From contig DXGD01000432.1 of NCBI GenBank assembly GCA_019114115.1, forward strand, positions 1 through 7,541: a DNA stretch of 7,541 nt, read 5' to 3'. The notes beneath the pieces were generated by a model that saw nothing but the letters and a program-made list of their open reading frames with translations, searched no databases and was not told the DNA's origin. Positions 1-5,866 of this stretch are shown here, one piece after another. How positions within the stretch are numbered: the first letter of the stretch is position 1; each line of letters opens with the position of its first letter. A program made the position numbers and the translations under genes. This DNA comes from Candidatus Nesterenkonia stercoripullorum (lineage in GTDB: Bacteria > Actinomycetota > Actinomycetes > Actinomycetales > Micrococcaceae).

Positions 1-902
1 GCGTCCGCCCCCAGGATCTGGACTGAATCTGCCCGGCGGCGGAGGACCTCGTTCTCGCCGAGGACCACTTCCAGGCTCCGTAGCGCCAGGCGCCGGTCCA
101 CGGGGTCCAGACCGGACTCGAATTCGGCGACAACGCGCAGCTCCGGCCCGGATCCTCCGGCGGCGATCACCTCCCCTTCGGCAGTGACCGAGGCAACGCC
201 CTCACCGGGCGAGAGCACCAGCCCCACGACGCCGGGGCACTGAGTCACAGCGTCAGCGAGCTCCTCAGCCAGCCCGGAATCCTCGTACGACGCGGTCCAG
301 CGGTCTCCCCTGGCGATGGCCTCGACAGCTGGACGGCGGATGACGAACGGAAGAGAGGCACCAGGGTCCAGGACGACCAGTTCAGCCCCTTCCGCCAGAG
401 CGGCCAGCATCACCCGCTCTGCCTCAGCGGCCACCGGCCGCGCCTTGGGGTGCCAATGCGTCAGCGCCTCGACAGAGGAGAAGGCAGGCAGCGCTTGGCG
501 GCCATCGCGCGCCGTCATACTGACCAGTGTGATGTCTGACTGCTTATCGCCGTGCTGGCTGAGATCCTGATCCGGGCTCTGCGCCGCACCGGCCAGCACT
601 GGAACGAAGAGACGCTGACCGGCGAGCGCGGACACAAAGCCGCTCTCACCAAGCGTTCCCGCAAGCACGGCCTGTCGAGCCGCATCGAGCACGGCAGGGG
701 CCAGGCCGTCGTCGCCGTCGAAGGTGTGCAGCGGATTTCCCTCACCGCTGAGATCCCGGCCTTCCCAGGCGATGCCCGCGGAGTCGGCAGCGCGCCCCGC
801 ATCATCGCGGTTCTGCCTCTCCAGCAGTGCCGCAATGTGCCCCGGGAGCGGTTGATGCGCCTCCCCGTGCCCTGGTCGGGATCCGTGCACTGGGTCGGTC
901 AT
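1..902 (-). CDS. SseB-family protein (C-terminal end cut by window edge)
   Basis: This frame stays open from an ATG at 902 to the left edge, giving 300 complete codons and no stop. The protein matches the SseB family: an N-terminal part with 'AWEGRDLSG' and 'FDGDDG' (about residues 45-66), a core strand 'RLFVPVLAG' (97-105), '[10 protein letters not shown]' (141-150), and '[17 protein letters not shown]' (174-190), the usual hydrophobic-DPG-FVIRR segment. The family was named after the E. coli gene that enhances serine sensitivity; its molecular function is poorly defined. No signal peptide or membrane segment is seen, so it is probably cytosolic. The start ATG overlaps the priA stop in an ATGA, and the only purine-rich stretch (AGGTGG) is 13 bases upstream, so translational coupling to priA is likely. 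An SseB gene after priA is, as I recall, common in Arthrobacter relatives. The family call is firm; the role is unknown. Confidence 0.9.
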   Translation of the reverse strand, partial: MTDPVHGSRPGHGEAHQPLPGHIAALLERQNRDDAGRAADSAGIAWEGRDLSGEGNPLHTFDGDDGLAPAVLDAARQAVLAGTLGESGFVSALAGQRLFVPVLAGAAQSPDQDLSQHGDKQSDITLVSMTARDGRQALPAFSSVEALTHWHPKARPVAAEAERVMLAALAEGAELVVLDPGASLPFVIRRPAVEAIARGDRWTASYEDSGLAEELADAVTQCPGVVGLVLSPGEGVASVTAEGEVIAAGGSGPELRVVAEFESGLDPVDRRLALRSLEVVLGENEVLRRRADSVQILGAD

Positions 903-1708
903 GCTGATCGTGCAGCCACCTGGAGCGCCTCCGTGAGCGAGAACTTCCCGGCATACAGCGCCTTGCCCATGATGGCTCCTTCGACGCCGGTCGAGACCAT
1001 CTGCGCGAGCGCCTCGATGTCAGCCAGCGAGGAGATCCCTCCCGATGCCACGACCGGCCGCCGGGTGCGACGGCATACTTCAGCCAGGAGCTCAGTATTG
1101 GGTCCCCTCAGCGTTCCGTCCTTGGTGACGTCGGTGACCACGTAGCGGGGGCACCCCGCGTCCTCCAGGCGGGAGAGCACCTCCCAGAGATTGCCGCCCT
1201 CCCGGGTCCAGCCACGGGCCGCCAGCGTCTCACCACGGACGTCAAGGCCGACGGCGATGGCGTCGCCGTGACGTTCGATGGCCCGGGCCGTCCATTCCGG
1301 GTCTTCCAGGGCGGCTGTGCCCAGATTGACCCGCTTCACCCCGAGCTCAAGGGCTCGATCCAGGGACTCATCATCCCGGATACCGCCGGAGAGCTCGATG
1401 TCGATATCGAGGGCCTCAATCACCCGCGCAAGCACCTCGCGGTTGTGACCGCGGCCGAAGGCAGCATCCAGGTCGACGAGATGAAGCCACTGGGCACCCT
1501 GCTCCTGCCAGGTCAGGGCGGCGTCGACAGCCTCACCGTAGCCTGTTTCGGACCCGGCTTCGCCCTGTACGAGCCGGACGGCCTGGCCATCCACAATGTC
1601 CACTGCCGGGAGCAGCTCAAGAGCGGGAGCGCCGGAAGCGGCAGCCGCCGGATCGACGTCCCCCGATGAGGCCGAGTCCGGTGAAGTGGGGTGTGATGAT
1701 GCTGTCAA
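899..1708 (-). CDS. priA: Phosphoribosyl isomerase A (bifunctional HisA/TrpF)
   Basis: Cytosolic (beta/alpha)8-barrel isomerase. It converts ProFAR to PRFAR in histidine synthesis and, in actinobacterial PriA, also phosphoribosylanthranilate to CdRP in tryptophan synthesis. Visible landmarks are '[18 protein letters not shown]' with catalytic Asp37 (D11 in M. tuberculosis PriA) and Arg45 (R19), '[11 protein letters not shown]' (77-87), '[12 protein letters not shown]' (105-116), 'RGW' with Trp167, '[11 protein letters not shown]' with catalytic Asp193 (D175), and phosphate-binding 'ASGGIS' and '[10 protein letters not shown]'. The Arg and Trp positions favour dual-function PriA over plain HisA. 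The start is TTG at 1708. It is the only initiation codon between the upstream in-frame stop (TGA at 1732-1730) and the conserved core, and AAAGAGG lies five bases before it. About 28 Ala/Ser/Pro-rich residues precede the barrel and are absent from M. tuberculosis PriA. The gene follows hisH after 144 bases and overlaps the SseB gene by four. Confidence 0.97.
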   Translation of the reverse strand: MTASSHPTSPDSASSGDVDPAAAASGAPALELLPAVDIVDGQAVRLVQGEAGSETGYGEAVDAALTWQEQGAQWLHLVDLDAAFGRGHNREVLARVIEALDIDIELSGGIRDDESLDRALELGVKRVNLGTAALEDPEWTARAIERHGDAIAVGLDVRGETLAARGWTREGGNLWEVLSRLEDAGCPRYVVTDVTKDGTLRGPNTELLAEVCRRTRRPVVASGGISSLADIEALAQMVSTGVEGAIMGKALYAGKFSLTEALQVAARSA

Positions 1709-1776
1709 GGGAGCCTCTTTCTCTGTCTCTCATCCACTATGTCGTCTCATGATCCTCGGCCGCTGAACTCCGCAGG

Positions 1777-1810
1777 CCTGTGCGCATTCGGCGCTGAGCA
1801 CGCACATAGG
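1777..1810 (-). other. Candidate RNA hairpin in the hisH-priA gap
   Basis: On the transcribed (minus) strand, CCT-AT-GTGCG at 1810-1801 can pair with CGCAC-AGG at 1784-1777, giving an eight-pair stem with a two-base bulge and a 16-base loop. It lies 43 bases after the hisH stop and 69 bases before the priA start. There is no run of U after it, so it is not a classical intrinsic terminator. It could be an mRNA-processing or partial attenuation element, or chance in GC-rich DNA. Within the same gap, ATAGG-CA-CCTAT (1806-1817) is a short palindrome overlapping one arm. I see no convincing promoter in this 144-base gap. Confidence 0.3.
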
Positions 1811-1852
1811 CACCTATTCTCTCAACGGCTCAGGAATCTTGTGCAGTTCCGC

Positions 1853-2497
1853 TCAGCGCAGCGACCCCACCCAGTTCTGCAGCAGGTGCATACCGGCCCC
1901 TCCTGATTTCTCCGGATGGAACTGCGTGGCGCTCAACGGCCCGTTCTCGACGGCGGCGATGAAGTCTGCGCCGTGATGAGCCCACGTCACCTGCGGCGGA
2001 GCCATCGACGGGATGGTGGAGTCGAAGTTCCAGCCCTGAACGGCATAGGAATGCACGAAGTAGAAGCGCTCCTGCTCGATCCCATCGAACAGCACCGAGC
2101 CAGCAGCCGGTCGCACAGTGTTCCAGCCCATATGCGGCACCACGGCGTCCTCCGGCAACGCGGTGACCTCGCCTGGCCATTCGCCCATCCCTTCAGCTGC
2201 CACACCGTGTTCCACGCCGCGTTCGAAAAGGGTCTGATGGCCCACGCAAATGCCGAGCACCGGCCGGTTCCCAGCGATCCTGCGACCGATCCATCGCGGT
2301 GCATCAATGGCCTTCAGGGCATCCATCACGGCCCCGAAAGCACCAACGCCCGGAACGACCAGGCCATCGGCCTCGAGCACCTTCTCGGTATCACGGGTGA
2401 GCTCGACCTCGGCCCCTACCCGCTGCAGTGCACGCACGGCAGAGTGCACATTGCCCGAACCATAGTCGAGGACGACGACGCGGGGTGCGCTGCTCAC
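1853..2497 (-). CDS. hisH: Imidazole glycerol phosphate synthase, glutaminase subunit HisH
   Basis: Class I glutamine amidotransferase. It hydrolyses glutamine and channels ammonia to HisF, which converts PRFAR to imidazole glycerol phosphate and AICAR. The 214 residues match the family's usual length. Visible motifs are '[10 protein letters not shown]' (10-19), '[12 protein letters not shown]' (47-58) for the oxyanion-side loop, the nucleophile elbow '[13 protein letters not shown]' with Cys84, 'VPHMGWN' (120-126), 'FYFVHSY' (145-151), and 'TQFHPEKSG' with His194 and Glu196. The Cys-His-Glu triad is therefore intact. The usual elbow reads GICLGMQ; here His replaces Met. The GTG start at 2497 overlaps the hisB stop in a GTGA, implying coupled translation. 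The partner hisF is not in the window; priA lies downstream. Confidence 0.97.
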   Translation of the reverse strand: MSSAPRVVVLDYGSGNVHSAVRALQRVGAEVELTRDTEKVLEADGLVVPGVGAFGAVMDALKAIDAPRWIGRRIAGNRPVLGICVGHQTLFERGVEHGVAAEGMGEWPGEVTALPEDAVVPHMGWNTVRPAAGSVLFDGIEQERFYFVHSYAVQGWNFDSTIPSMAPPQVTWAHHGADFIAAVENGPLSATQFHPEKSGGAGMHLLQNWVGSLR

Positions 2498-3111
2498 AGC
2501 GCTCCCTTCGTCGAGGGGATGCCTTCAACACGCGGGTCGTCCTCCACGGCAGCACGCAGCGCGCGCGCAAACGCCTTGAACTGGGCTTCCACGATGTGGT
2601 GCGGGTCCCTGCCGCCGAGCAACCGCATATGCAGGCAGATCCCGGAATGGTAGGTGATGGCTTCGAAGACGTGCCGCGTCATCGAGCCCGTGAAATGGCC
2701 TCCGATGAGGTGGTACTCCTGCCCTTCGGGCTCGCCGCTGTGCACCAGATACGGCCGGCCGGAGACATCGACCACCGCGTGGGCGAGGGCCTCGTCCAAG
2801 GGCACTGTAGCCTCGCCGAACCGGCGGATCCCCTGCTTGGAGCCCAGCGCCGCTCGAAGGACTTCGCCGATGACGATCGCCGTGTCCTCGACGGTGTGGT
2901 GGACATCGATGTGGGTGTCTCCGCTGGCGCGCACTTCGAGGTCTATCAGCGAGTGCTTGGCCAGGGCGTTGAGCATGTGGTCGAAGAAGGGAACAGACGT
3001 GCTGATATCGGCCCGGCCAGTGCCATCCAAGTCCATCCGGACACTCACGGAGGACTCACTGGTGGCCCGCTCCATGCGTGCGGCGCGTCCAGAAATCAGT
3101 TCAGCTGTCAT
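2494..3111 (-). CDS. hisB: Imidazoleglycerol-phosphate dehydratase
   Basis: Mn-dependent dehydratase converting imidazole glycerol phosphate to imidazole acetol phosphate. It is the single-function form, with no histidinol-phosphatase domain. From the ATG at 3111 the protein has 205 residues, close to M. tuberculosis HisB. It shows '[15 protein letters not shown]' (40-54), '[11 protein letters not shown]' (69-79) and '[12 protein letters not shown]' (169-180), supplying metal-binding histidines and glutamates, '[14 protein letters not shown]' (97-110), and the C-terminal 'PSTKGAL'. ATG 3111 starts next to the first conserved residues and has AGGAG upstream, but only two bases away, which is unusually short. 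The frame is open further to a GTG at 3237, which would add 42 poorly conserved residues; that start sits six bases after TAGAAT and cannot be excluded. The gene is preceded by hisC and overlaps hisH by four bases. Confidence 0.96.
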   Translation of the reverse strand: MTAELISGRAARMERATSESSVSVRMDLDGTGRADISTSVPFFDHMLNALAKHSLIDLEVRASGDTHIDVHHTVEDTAIVIGEVLRAALGSKQGIRRFGEATVPLDEALAHAVVDVSGRPYLVHSGEPEGQEYHLIGGHFTGSMTRHVFEAITYHSGICLHMRLLGGRDPHHIVEAQFKAFARALRAAVEDDPRVEGIPSTKGAL

Positions 3112-3237
3112 ATCTCCTGCTTCATCAGTACTGGGCGGTTCTGCGACACTCAACTCTGCGGAGTCTGAGCGTTGCAACTCGGCAGCTCCCCGTCGGGCCC
3201 GCGCGTGCGTCAGGGACAGGAAACGGCACGGTCGCAC

Positions 3238-3249
3238 GTCACTATTCTA
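3238..3249 (-). promoter_or_regulatory. Candidate -10 element upstream of hisB
   Basis: On the minus strand TAGAAT (3249-3244) matches five of six bases of the -10 consensus, and exactly six bases later lies the in-frame GTG at 3237. This TANNNT-N6-GTG arrangement resembles leaderless actinobacterial transcripts. No good -35 hexamer is visible upstream, where the DNA is the end of hisC. It would drive hisB-hisH-priA independently of hisC, either leaderless from 3237 or with a 126-base leader to ATG 3111. Confidence 0.3.
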
Positions 3250-3257
3250 CGCGGCTC

Positions 3258-4436
3258 CTATCGGGCCTCTGCCACGTAGCGCCGCAGCGAGTCCAGGAAG
3301 GCGCTCGTCTCCTCCTGGGTGCCTGCGGAGACCCGTAGGTGGCCAGGGATGCCGACGTCGCGGATGAGCACGCCGTCGTCCAGGAGGTGCTGCCATGCCG
3401 TGTGCTGATCATCCAGCCCGCCGAAGAAGACGAAATTCGCGTCGGAGCTCACTGGCTCCAAGCCCATCGAGATGAGATCCTGAACGATCCGATCGCGCTG
3501 CGCCTTGATGCGCTCCACGTTCTCCATGAGCTTCTCGCGATGCCGCAGCGCTGCCAGGGACGTTGCCTGGGTGACCGCTGAGAGGTGATACGGCAGGCGC
3601 ACCAGGCGCAGCGCATCCGCGATCTCCGGCGCGGCGGCGAGGTACCCCAGCCGGCCACCGGCCAAGGCGAACGCCTTGCTCATGGTCCGGGAGACGATGA
3701 GCCGCTGCCGTCCCGGCAGCAGGTGCAGCGCGGAGGGCGTACCGGCCTGGCGGAACTCTCCGTAGGCCTCGTCCACCACGAGGATCGCCGACCCCTCGGC
3801 AGCGGCCTCATACGCGGCCTCGACGACGTCGAGAGACAGGGCGGTCCCGGTGGGGTTGTTGGGCGAGCAGAGGAGCACGACATCAGGCCTGTGCTCACGG
3901 ATCTGGGCGGCGACGGCCTCCGGCTCTAGCACATAGTCCGCGCCGCGCGCCCCTGCGATGTACTCGCTCATCGTGCCGCGTGCATAGAGCGGGTACATCG
4001 AATAGGTCGGCGGGAAGGACAGCACAGAACGCCCCGGACCAGCGAAGGCCTGCAGGATGTGCTGCATGATCTCGTTGGAACCATTGGCCGCCCAGATGTT
4101 CTCCGCGGTCAGCTGAGGCTCAGCAGTGCTCGATTCAGCGTCCCCGTGCAGGTCACGGGCGATGTCCTCATTGAGGTACTGCGCCAGCTCTTCCCGAAGA
4201 TCAGTGAACTCACGATCTGGATAGCGGTTGAGGCCCGATGCCGCCTCACGAACTGCTGCCGTCACCGCGTCCACGACAGAGTCCGGGACGGGGTAGGTCG
4301 TCTCGTTGACGTTGAGCATGATCGGCACGTCGAGCTGCGGAGCCCCGTACGGGGTCTGCCCGCGCAGCTCCTCGCGCAGCGGCAAAGACTGTAGCAGGGC
4401 GGACCGATCTACTGATTTCTTCTCCGGGGTTACCAC
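3258..4436 (-). CDS. hisC: Histidinol-phosphate aminotransferase
   Basis: PLP-dependent fold-type I aminotransferase. It moves the amino group of glutamate to imidazole acetol phosphate, forming histidinol phosphate. The 392-residue protein shows 'LRGQTPYGAPQLDVPIMLNVNE' landmarks at 24-45, 'WAANGSNEIMQHILQAF' (115-131) for cofactor phosphate binding, 'SPNNPTGT' (191-198), 'VDEAYGEF' (221-228) with Asp222 and Tyr225, and 'SRTMSKAFALAGGRLGY' with Schiff-base Lys254. 'HLRVSAGTQEE' (367-376) carries Arg368 for substrate carboxylate binding. A short acidic and Ser-rich stretch around residues 94-110 looks inserted relative to relatives I remember. The start is GTG at 4436, with AGGA seven bases upstream; the nearby ATG is out of frame and stops at once. 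It begins nine bases after the LysM gene, and no hisD intervenes. The hisB start lies 146 bases downstream of its stop. Confidence 0.96.
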   Translation of the reverse strand: MVTPEKKSVDRSALLQSLPLREELRGQTPYGAPQLDVPIMLNVNETTYPVPDSVVDAVTAAVREAASGLNRYPDREFTDLREELAQYLNEDIARDLHGDAESSTAEPQLTAENIWAANGSNEIMQHILQAFAGPGRSVLSFPPTYSMYPLYARGTMSEYIAGARGADYVLEPEAVAAQIREHRPDVVLLCSPNNPTGTALSLDVVEAAYEAAAEGSAILVVDEAYGEFRQAGTPSALHLLPGRQRLIVSRTMSKAFALAGGRLGYLAAAPEIADALRLVRLPYHLSAVTQATSLAALRHREKLMENVERIKAQRDRIVQDLISMGLEPVSSDANFVFFGGLDDQHTAWQHLLDDGVLIRDVGIPGHLRVSAGTQEETSAFLDSLRRYVAEAR

Positions 4437-4448
4437 CCGTCCATCCTA
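4437..4448 (-). promoter_or_regulatory. Candidate -10 element or ribosome site before hisC
   Basis: TAGGAT (4448-4443, minus strand) includes the TAG stop of the LysM gene and stands six bases before the hisC GTG. It can be read as a TANNNT -10 giving a leaderless hisC transcript, or simply as AGGA acting as a ribosome site seven bases from the GTG. No -35 at proper spacing is evident, so the ribosome-site reading is at least as likely. Confidence 0.3.
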
Positions 4449-4808
4449 CTGCTCCGGGCCTGCAGGCACGTACAAGGTCTGCCCGAGCTGGAGCTCCGTG
4501 GAATCGAGGTCGTTCATCTCGGCGATCTGCTCGATCACCCGCTGCACGTCATCTTGGGAGTCTGCCTCGGTAGCCACACTCCAGAGCGTGTCACCTTCCC
4601 CGACGGTCACCTCTTCCGCAGCGACGCCGGCCGGCGCCTCCGAGGATGCCTGTGCCGCGTTGATGGACGACCCGATCAGCAACGCCGCAATCGCCACGGC
4701 CAGTGCCACCATGCCAAGAACCGGAACGCCGATGAGCACGAGACGTCCCCGCCGAGTCAGCCCGAAGCCGGTGCCTGACTCGCCTGTGTGCTGGTGCGTG
4801 ATGCTCAT
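4446..4808 (-). CDS. Small membrane-anchored LysM protein, probable SOS cell-division inhibitor (YneA/ChiZ/DivS-like)
   Basis: The 120-residue protein has a short hydrophilic N terminus with 'TRRGR' (18-22), one membrane helix at about 23-46, a short Ala/Ser/Glu linker, and a LysM domain at about 66-115 ('EVTVGEGDTLWSVA' at the start, 'LQLGQTLYVP' at the end). Positive charges before the helix predict N-in, with the LysM domain outside binding peptidoglycan. The ATG at 4808 has GGGAGG six bases upstream. The gene is divergent from lexA, and a LexA box lies 55 bases before its start. Bacillus YneA, Mycobacterium Rv2719c (ChiZ) and Corynebacterium DivS are lexA-neighbouring SOS-induced division inhibitors, the first two with a LysM domain. 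Function here is inferred from that context; the LysM and membrane assignments are direct. hisC begins nine bases after its stop, so co-transcription is possible. Confidence 0.9.
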   Translation of the reverse strand: MSITHQHTGESGTGFGLTRRGRLVLIGVPVLGMVALAVAIAALLIGSSINAAQASSEAPAGVAAEEVTVGEGDTLWSVATEADSQDDVQRVIEQIAEMNDLDSTELQLGQTLYVPAGPEQ

Positions 4809-4861
4809 GAACTTCCTCCCTCATCCGTACGGACGAGTGCCAACGCCAAGGCGGCACGCAC

Positions 4862-4877
4862 TCGAACCTGTGTTCTA
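4862..4877. promoter_or_regulatory. LexA (SOS) box
   Basis: The sequence TCGAACCTGTGTTCTA contains a perfect GAAC-N4-GTTC core at 4864-4875, the Gram-positive SOS operator. Five of six flanking-plus-arm bases on the left and most on the right fit the mycobacterial TCGAAC-N4-GTTCGA form. It sits between lexA and the LysM gene. On the minus strand it immediately follows an AT-rich TAAAAAT stretch that could be a -10 for the LysM gene. On the plus strand it lies where a -35 would be for the possible -10 TATCTT (4889-4894) of lexA. One box could therefore repress both directions, including autorepression of lexA. Confidence 0.85.
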
Positions 4878-4967
4878 TTTTTAGCACATATCTTCGACTC
4901 TGGACCAGACACACCGGGGAGAAGATGGAACACTCCTACGATTTCGAGTAACCTGAAGGGCACCATT

Positions 4968-4981
4968 CGAAGCGATATTCG
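4968..4981. promoter_or_regulatory. Possible degenerate second LexA box
   Basis: CGAAGCGATATTCG is an inverted repeat CGAA-N6-TTCG with the spacing of an SOS box, but the inner bases differ (GAAG and ATTC instead of GAAC and GTTC). It is 109 bases upstream of the preferred lexA ATG. It may be a weak second operator or a chance palindrome. Confidence 0.25.
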
Positions 4982-4998
4982 GTCCGCTGAGCCCCGCG

Positions 4999-5024
4999 TC
5001 CTGGTCTGATTCAGTTCACCAGGA
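4999..5024 (+). other. Inverted repeat masking an AGGAGG motif in the lexA leader
   Basis: TCCTGGT (4999-5005) is the exact reverse complement of ACCAGGA (5018-5024), with a 12-base loop. As RNA the right arm covers the first four bases of AGGAGG at 5021-5026, the strongest Shine-Dalgarno-like motif in the leader. That motif has no start codon at normal spacing: GTG 5029 is two bases away and out of the lexA frame, and GTG 5042 is 15 bases away. Confidence 0.4.
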
Positions 5025-5029
5025 GGGTG

Positions 5030-5047
5030 TGACACGGAGCCGTGTCA
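5030..5047 (+). other. 18-base perfect palindrome in the lexA leader
   Basis: TGACACGG-AG-CCGTGTCA is an eight-base inverted repeat around two bases. It lies five bases after the previous hairpin and contains the alternative lexA start GTG at 5042. It could be a stable RNA hairpin with an effective four-base loop or a DNA operator; no U run follows, so it does not look like a terminator. Confidence 0.45.
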
Positions 5048-5076
5048 GCAGAGATCACAGCCCACAGCCCACCGAC

Positions 5077-5082
5077 AGAAGG
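5077..5082 (+). promoter_or_regulatory. Ribosome binding site deciding the lexA start
   Basis: AGAAGG lies seven bases before ATG 5090, a normal spacing. The upstream in-frame GTG at 5042 has only GGAG two bases away and is buried in a palindrome. This favours ATG 5090. Confidence 0.6.
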
Positions 5083-5089
5083 CAGGACA

Positions 5090-5800
5090 ATGGACTCGCG
5101 GGATCACCTGGACGCGCCGAAGCTCACGGACCGGCAGCGCAACATCGTCGACGTGATCCAGCAGTCGCTCAATGAGCGCAGCTATCCACCCTCCATGCGT
5201 GAGATCGGCGACGCCTGCGGCCTGGCCTCCCTGTCTTCTGTGACCCACCAGCTGGCGCGCCTGCAGGAACTGGGCTATCTGAAGCGAGTCCCCGGCAGAC
5301 CTCGCGCCATGGAAGTGATCCGAGATTCCTCCGGGCACGCAGTGGCCTCGGAGCGTGCCGACCCTTCACCCGGCGCCGTCGACGAGCTCGCAGCCCGTAG
5401 GGCACTGGGTGCAGATGTCGATGCGCGGGTGGCAGATATACCGGTGGTCGGGCAGATCGCTGCCGGCGGGCCGATCCTTGCTGAGCAGCACCTGCAGGAT
5501 GTCATGCCGCTGCCACGTCAGCTCACCGGCGAAGGGGAGCTCTTCATGCTCCGCATCCGAGGCGACTCCATGATCGAAGCGGGGATATTCGAGGACGACT
5601 GGGTCGTCGTCAGGCAACAGCACTCCGCTGAAAACGGCGATATCGTGGCGGCGCTCCTGGACGAGGAGGCCACCGTCAAGACACTCAAGCAACGTGATGG
5701 CCACGTCTGGCTGCTCCCGCAGAACCGGCTCTATGAGCCCATACTCGGAGACGAGGCCAGCATCATGGGCAAAGTCGTGACGGTGCTGCGCAGCATGTGA
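5090..5800 (+). CDS. lexA: LexA repressor (SOS response; self-cleaving)
   Basis: Transcriptional repressor of the SOS regulon and S24 serine peptidase that self-cleaves when RecA filaments form. From ATG 5090 it has 236 residues. The N-terminal winged helix is '[16 protein letters not shown]' (12-27), '[33 protein letters not shown]' landmarks at 32-64, then 'RPRAMEV' (70-76). A roughly 40-residue charged linker leads to the catalytic domain. The cleavage site is Ala125-Gly126 in '[13 protein letters not shown]', the nucleophile Ser160 in '[10 protein letters not shown]', and the general base Lys197 in 'ATVKTLK', so all key residues are present. GTG 5042 would add 16 residues; ATG 5090 is preferred because of its ribosome site. 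It is divergent from the LysM gene across a LexA box, so autorepression is expected. It converges on the DeoR-family gene downstream. Confidence 0.97.
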   Translation: MDSRDHLDAPKLTDRQRNIVDVIQQSLNERSYPPSMREIGDACGLASLSSVTHQLARLQELGYLKRVPGRPRAMEVIRDSSGHAVASERADPSPGAVDELAARRALGADVDARVADIPVVGQIAAGGPILAEQHLQDVMPLPRQLTGEGELFMLRIRGDSMIEAGIFEDDWVVVRQQHSAENGDIVAALLDEEATVKTLKQRDGHVWLLPQNRLYEPILGDEASIMGKVVTVLRSM

Positions 5801-5823
5801 CCCTGCCGCACAGCATGCGCCGT

Positions 5824-5839
5824 TGTCCGGACGCGGACA
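5824..5839. terminator. Short hairpin between convergent lexA and DeoR-family genes
   Basis: TGTCCG-GACG-CGGACA is a perfect six-pair stem with a four-base loop, 23 bases after the lexA stop and 27 bases beyond the DeoR-family stop. Position between convergent genes suits a bidirectional terminator, but neither strand has a U run after it, so the call is weak. Confidence 0.3.
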
Positions 5840-5866
5840 TGCGTGAGGTGTGGCAGCTCGGTCAGT

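Noticed and set aside
552..1145. Plus-strand open frame of 197 codons across the SseB gene and priA
   Set aside because: It is antisense to both recognised genes and has no recognisable domain.
1916..3168. Long plus-strand open frames opposite hisH and hisB (245 and 246 codons)
   Set aside because: They lie antisense to well-conserved genes, show no family motifs, are rich in Arg/His/Gly, and are expected in GC-rich DNA.
5029..5100. Small out-of-frame leader ORF from GTG 5029 before lexA
   Set aside because: AGGAGG is only two bases from the GTG, and the frame runs into lexA without any recognisable peptide; I could not support it as a gene.
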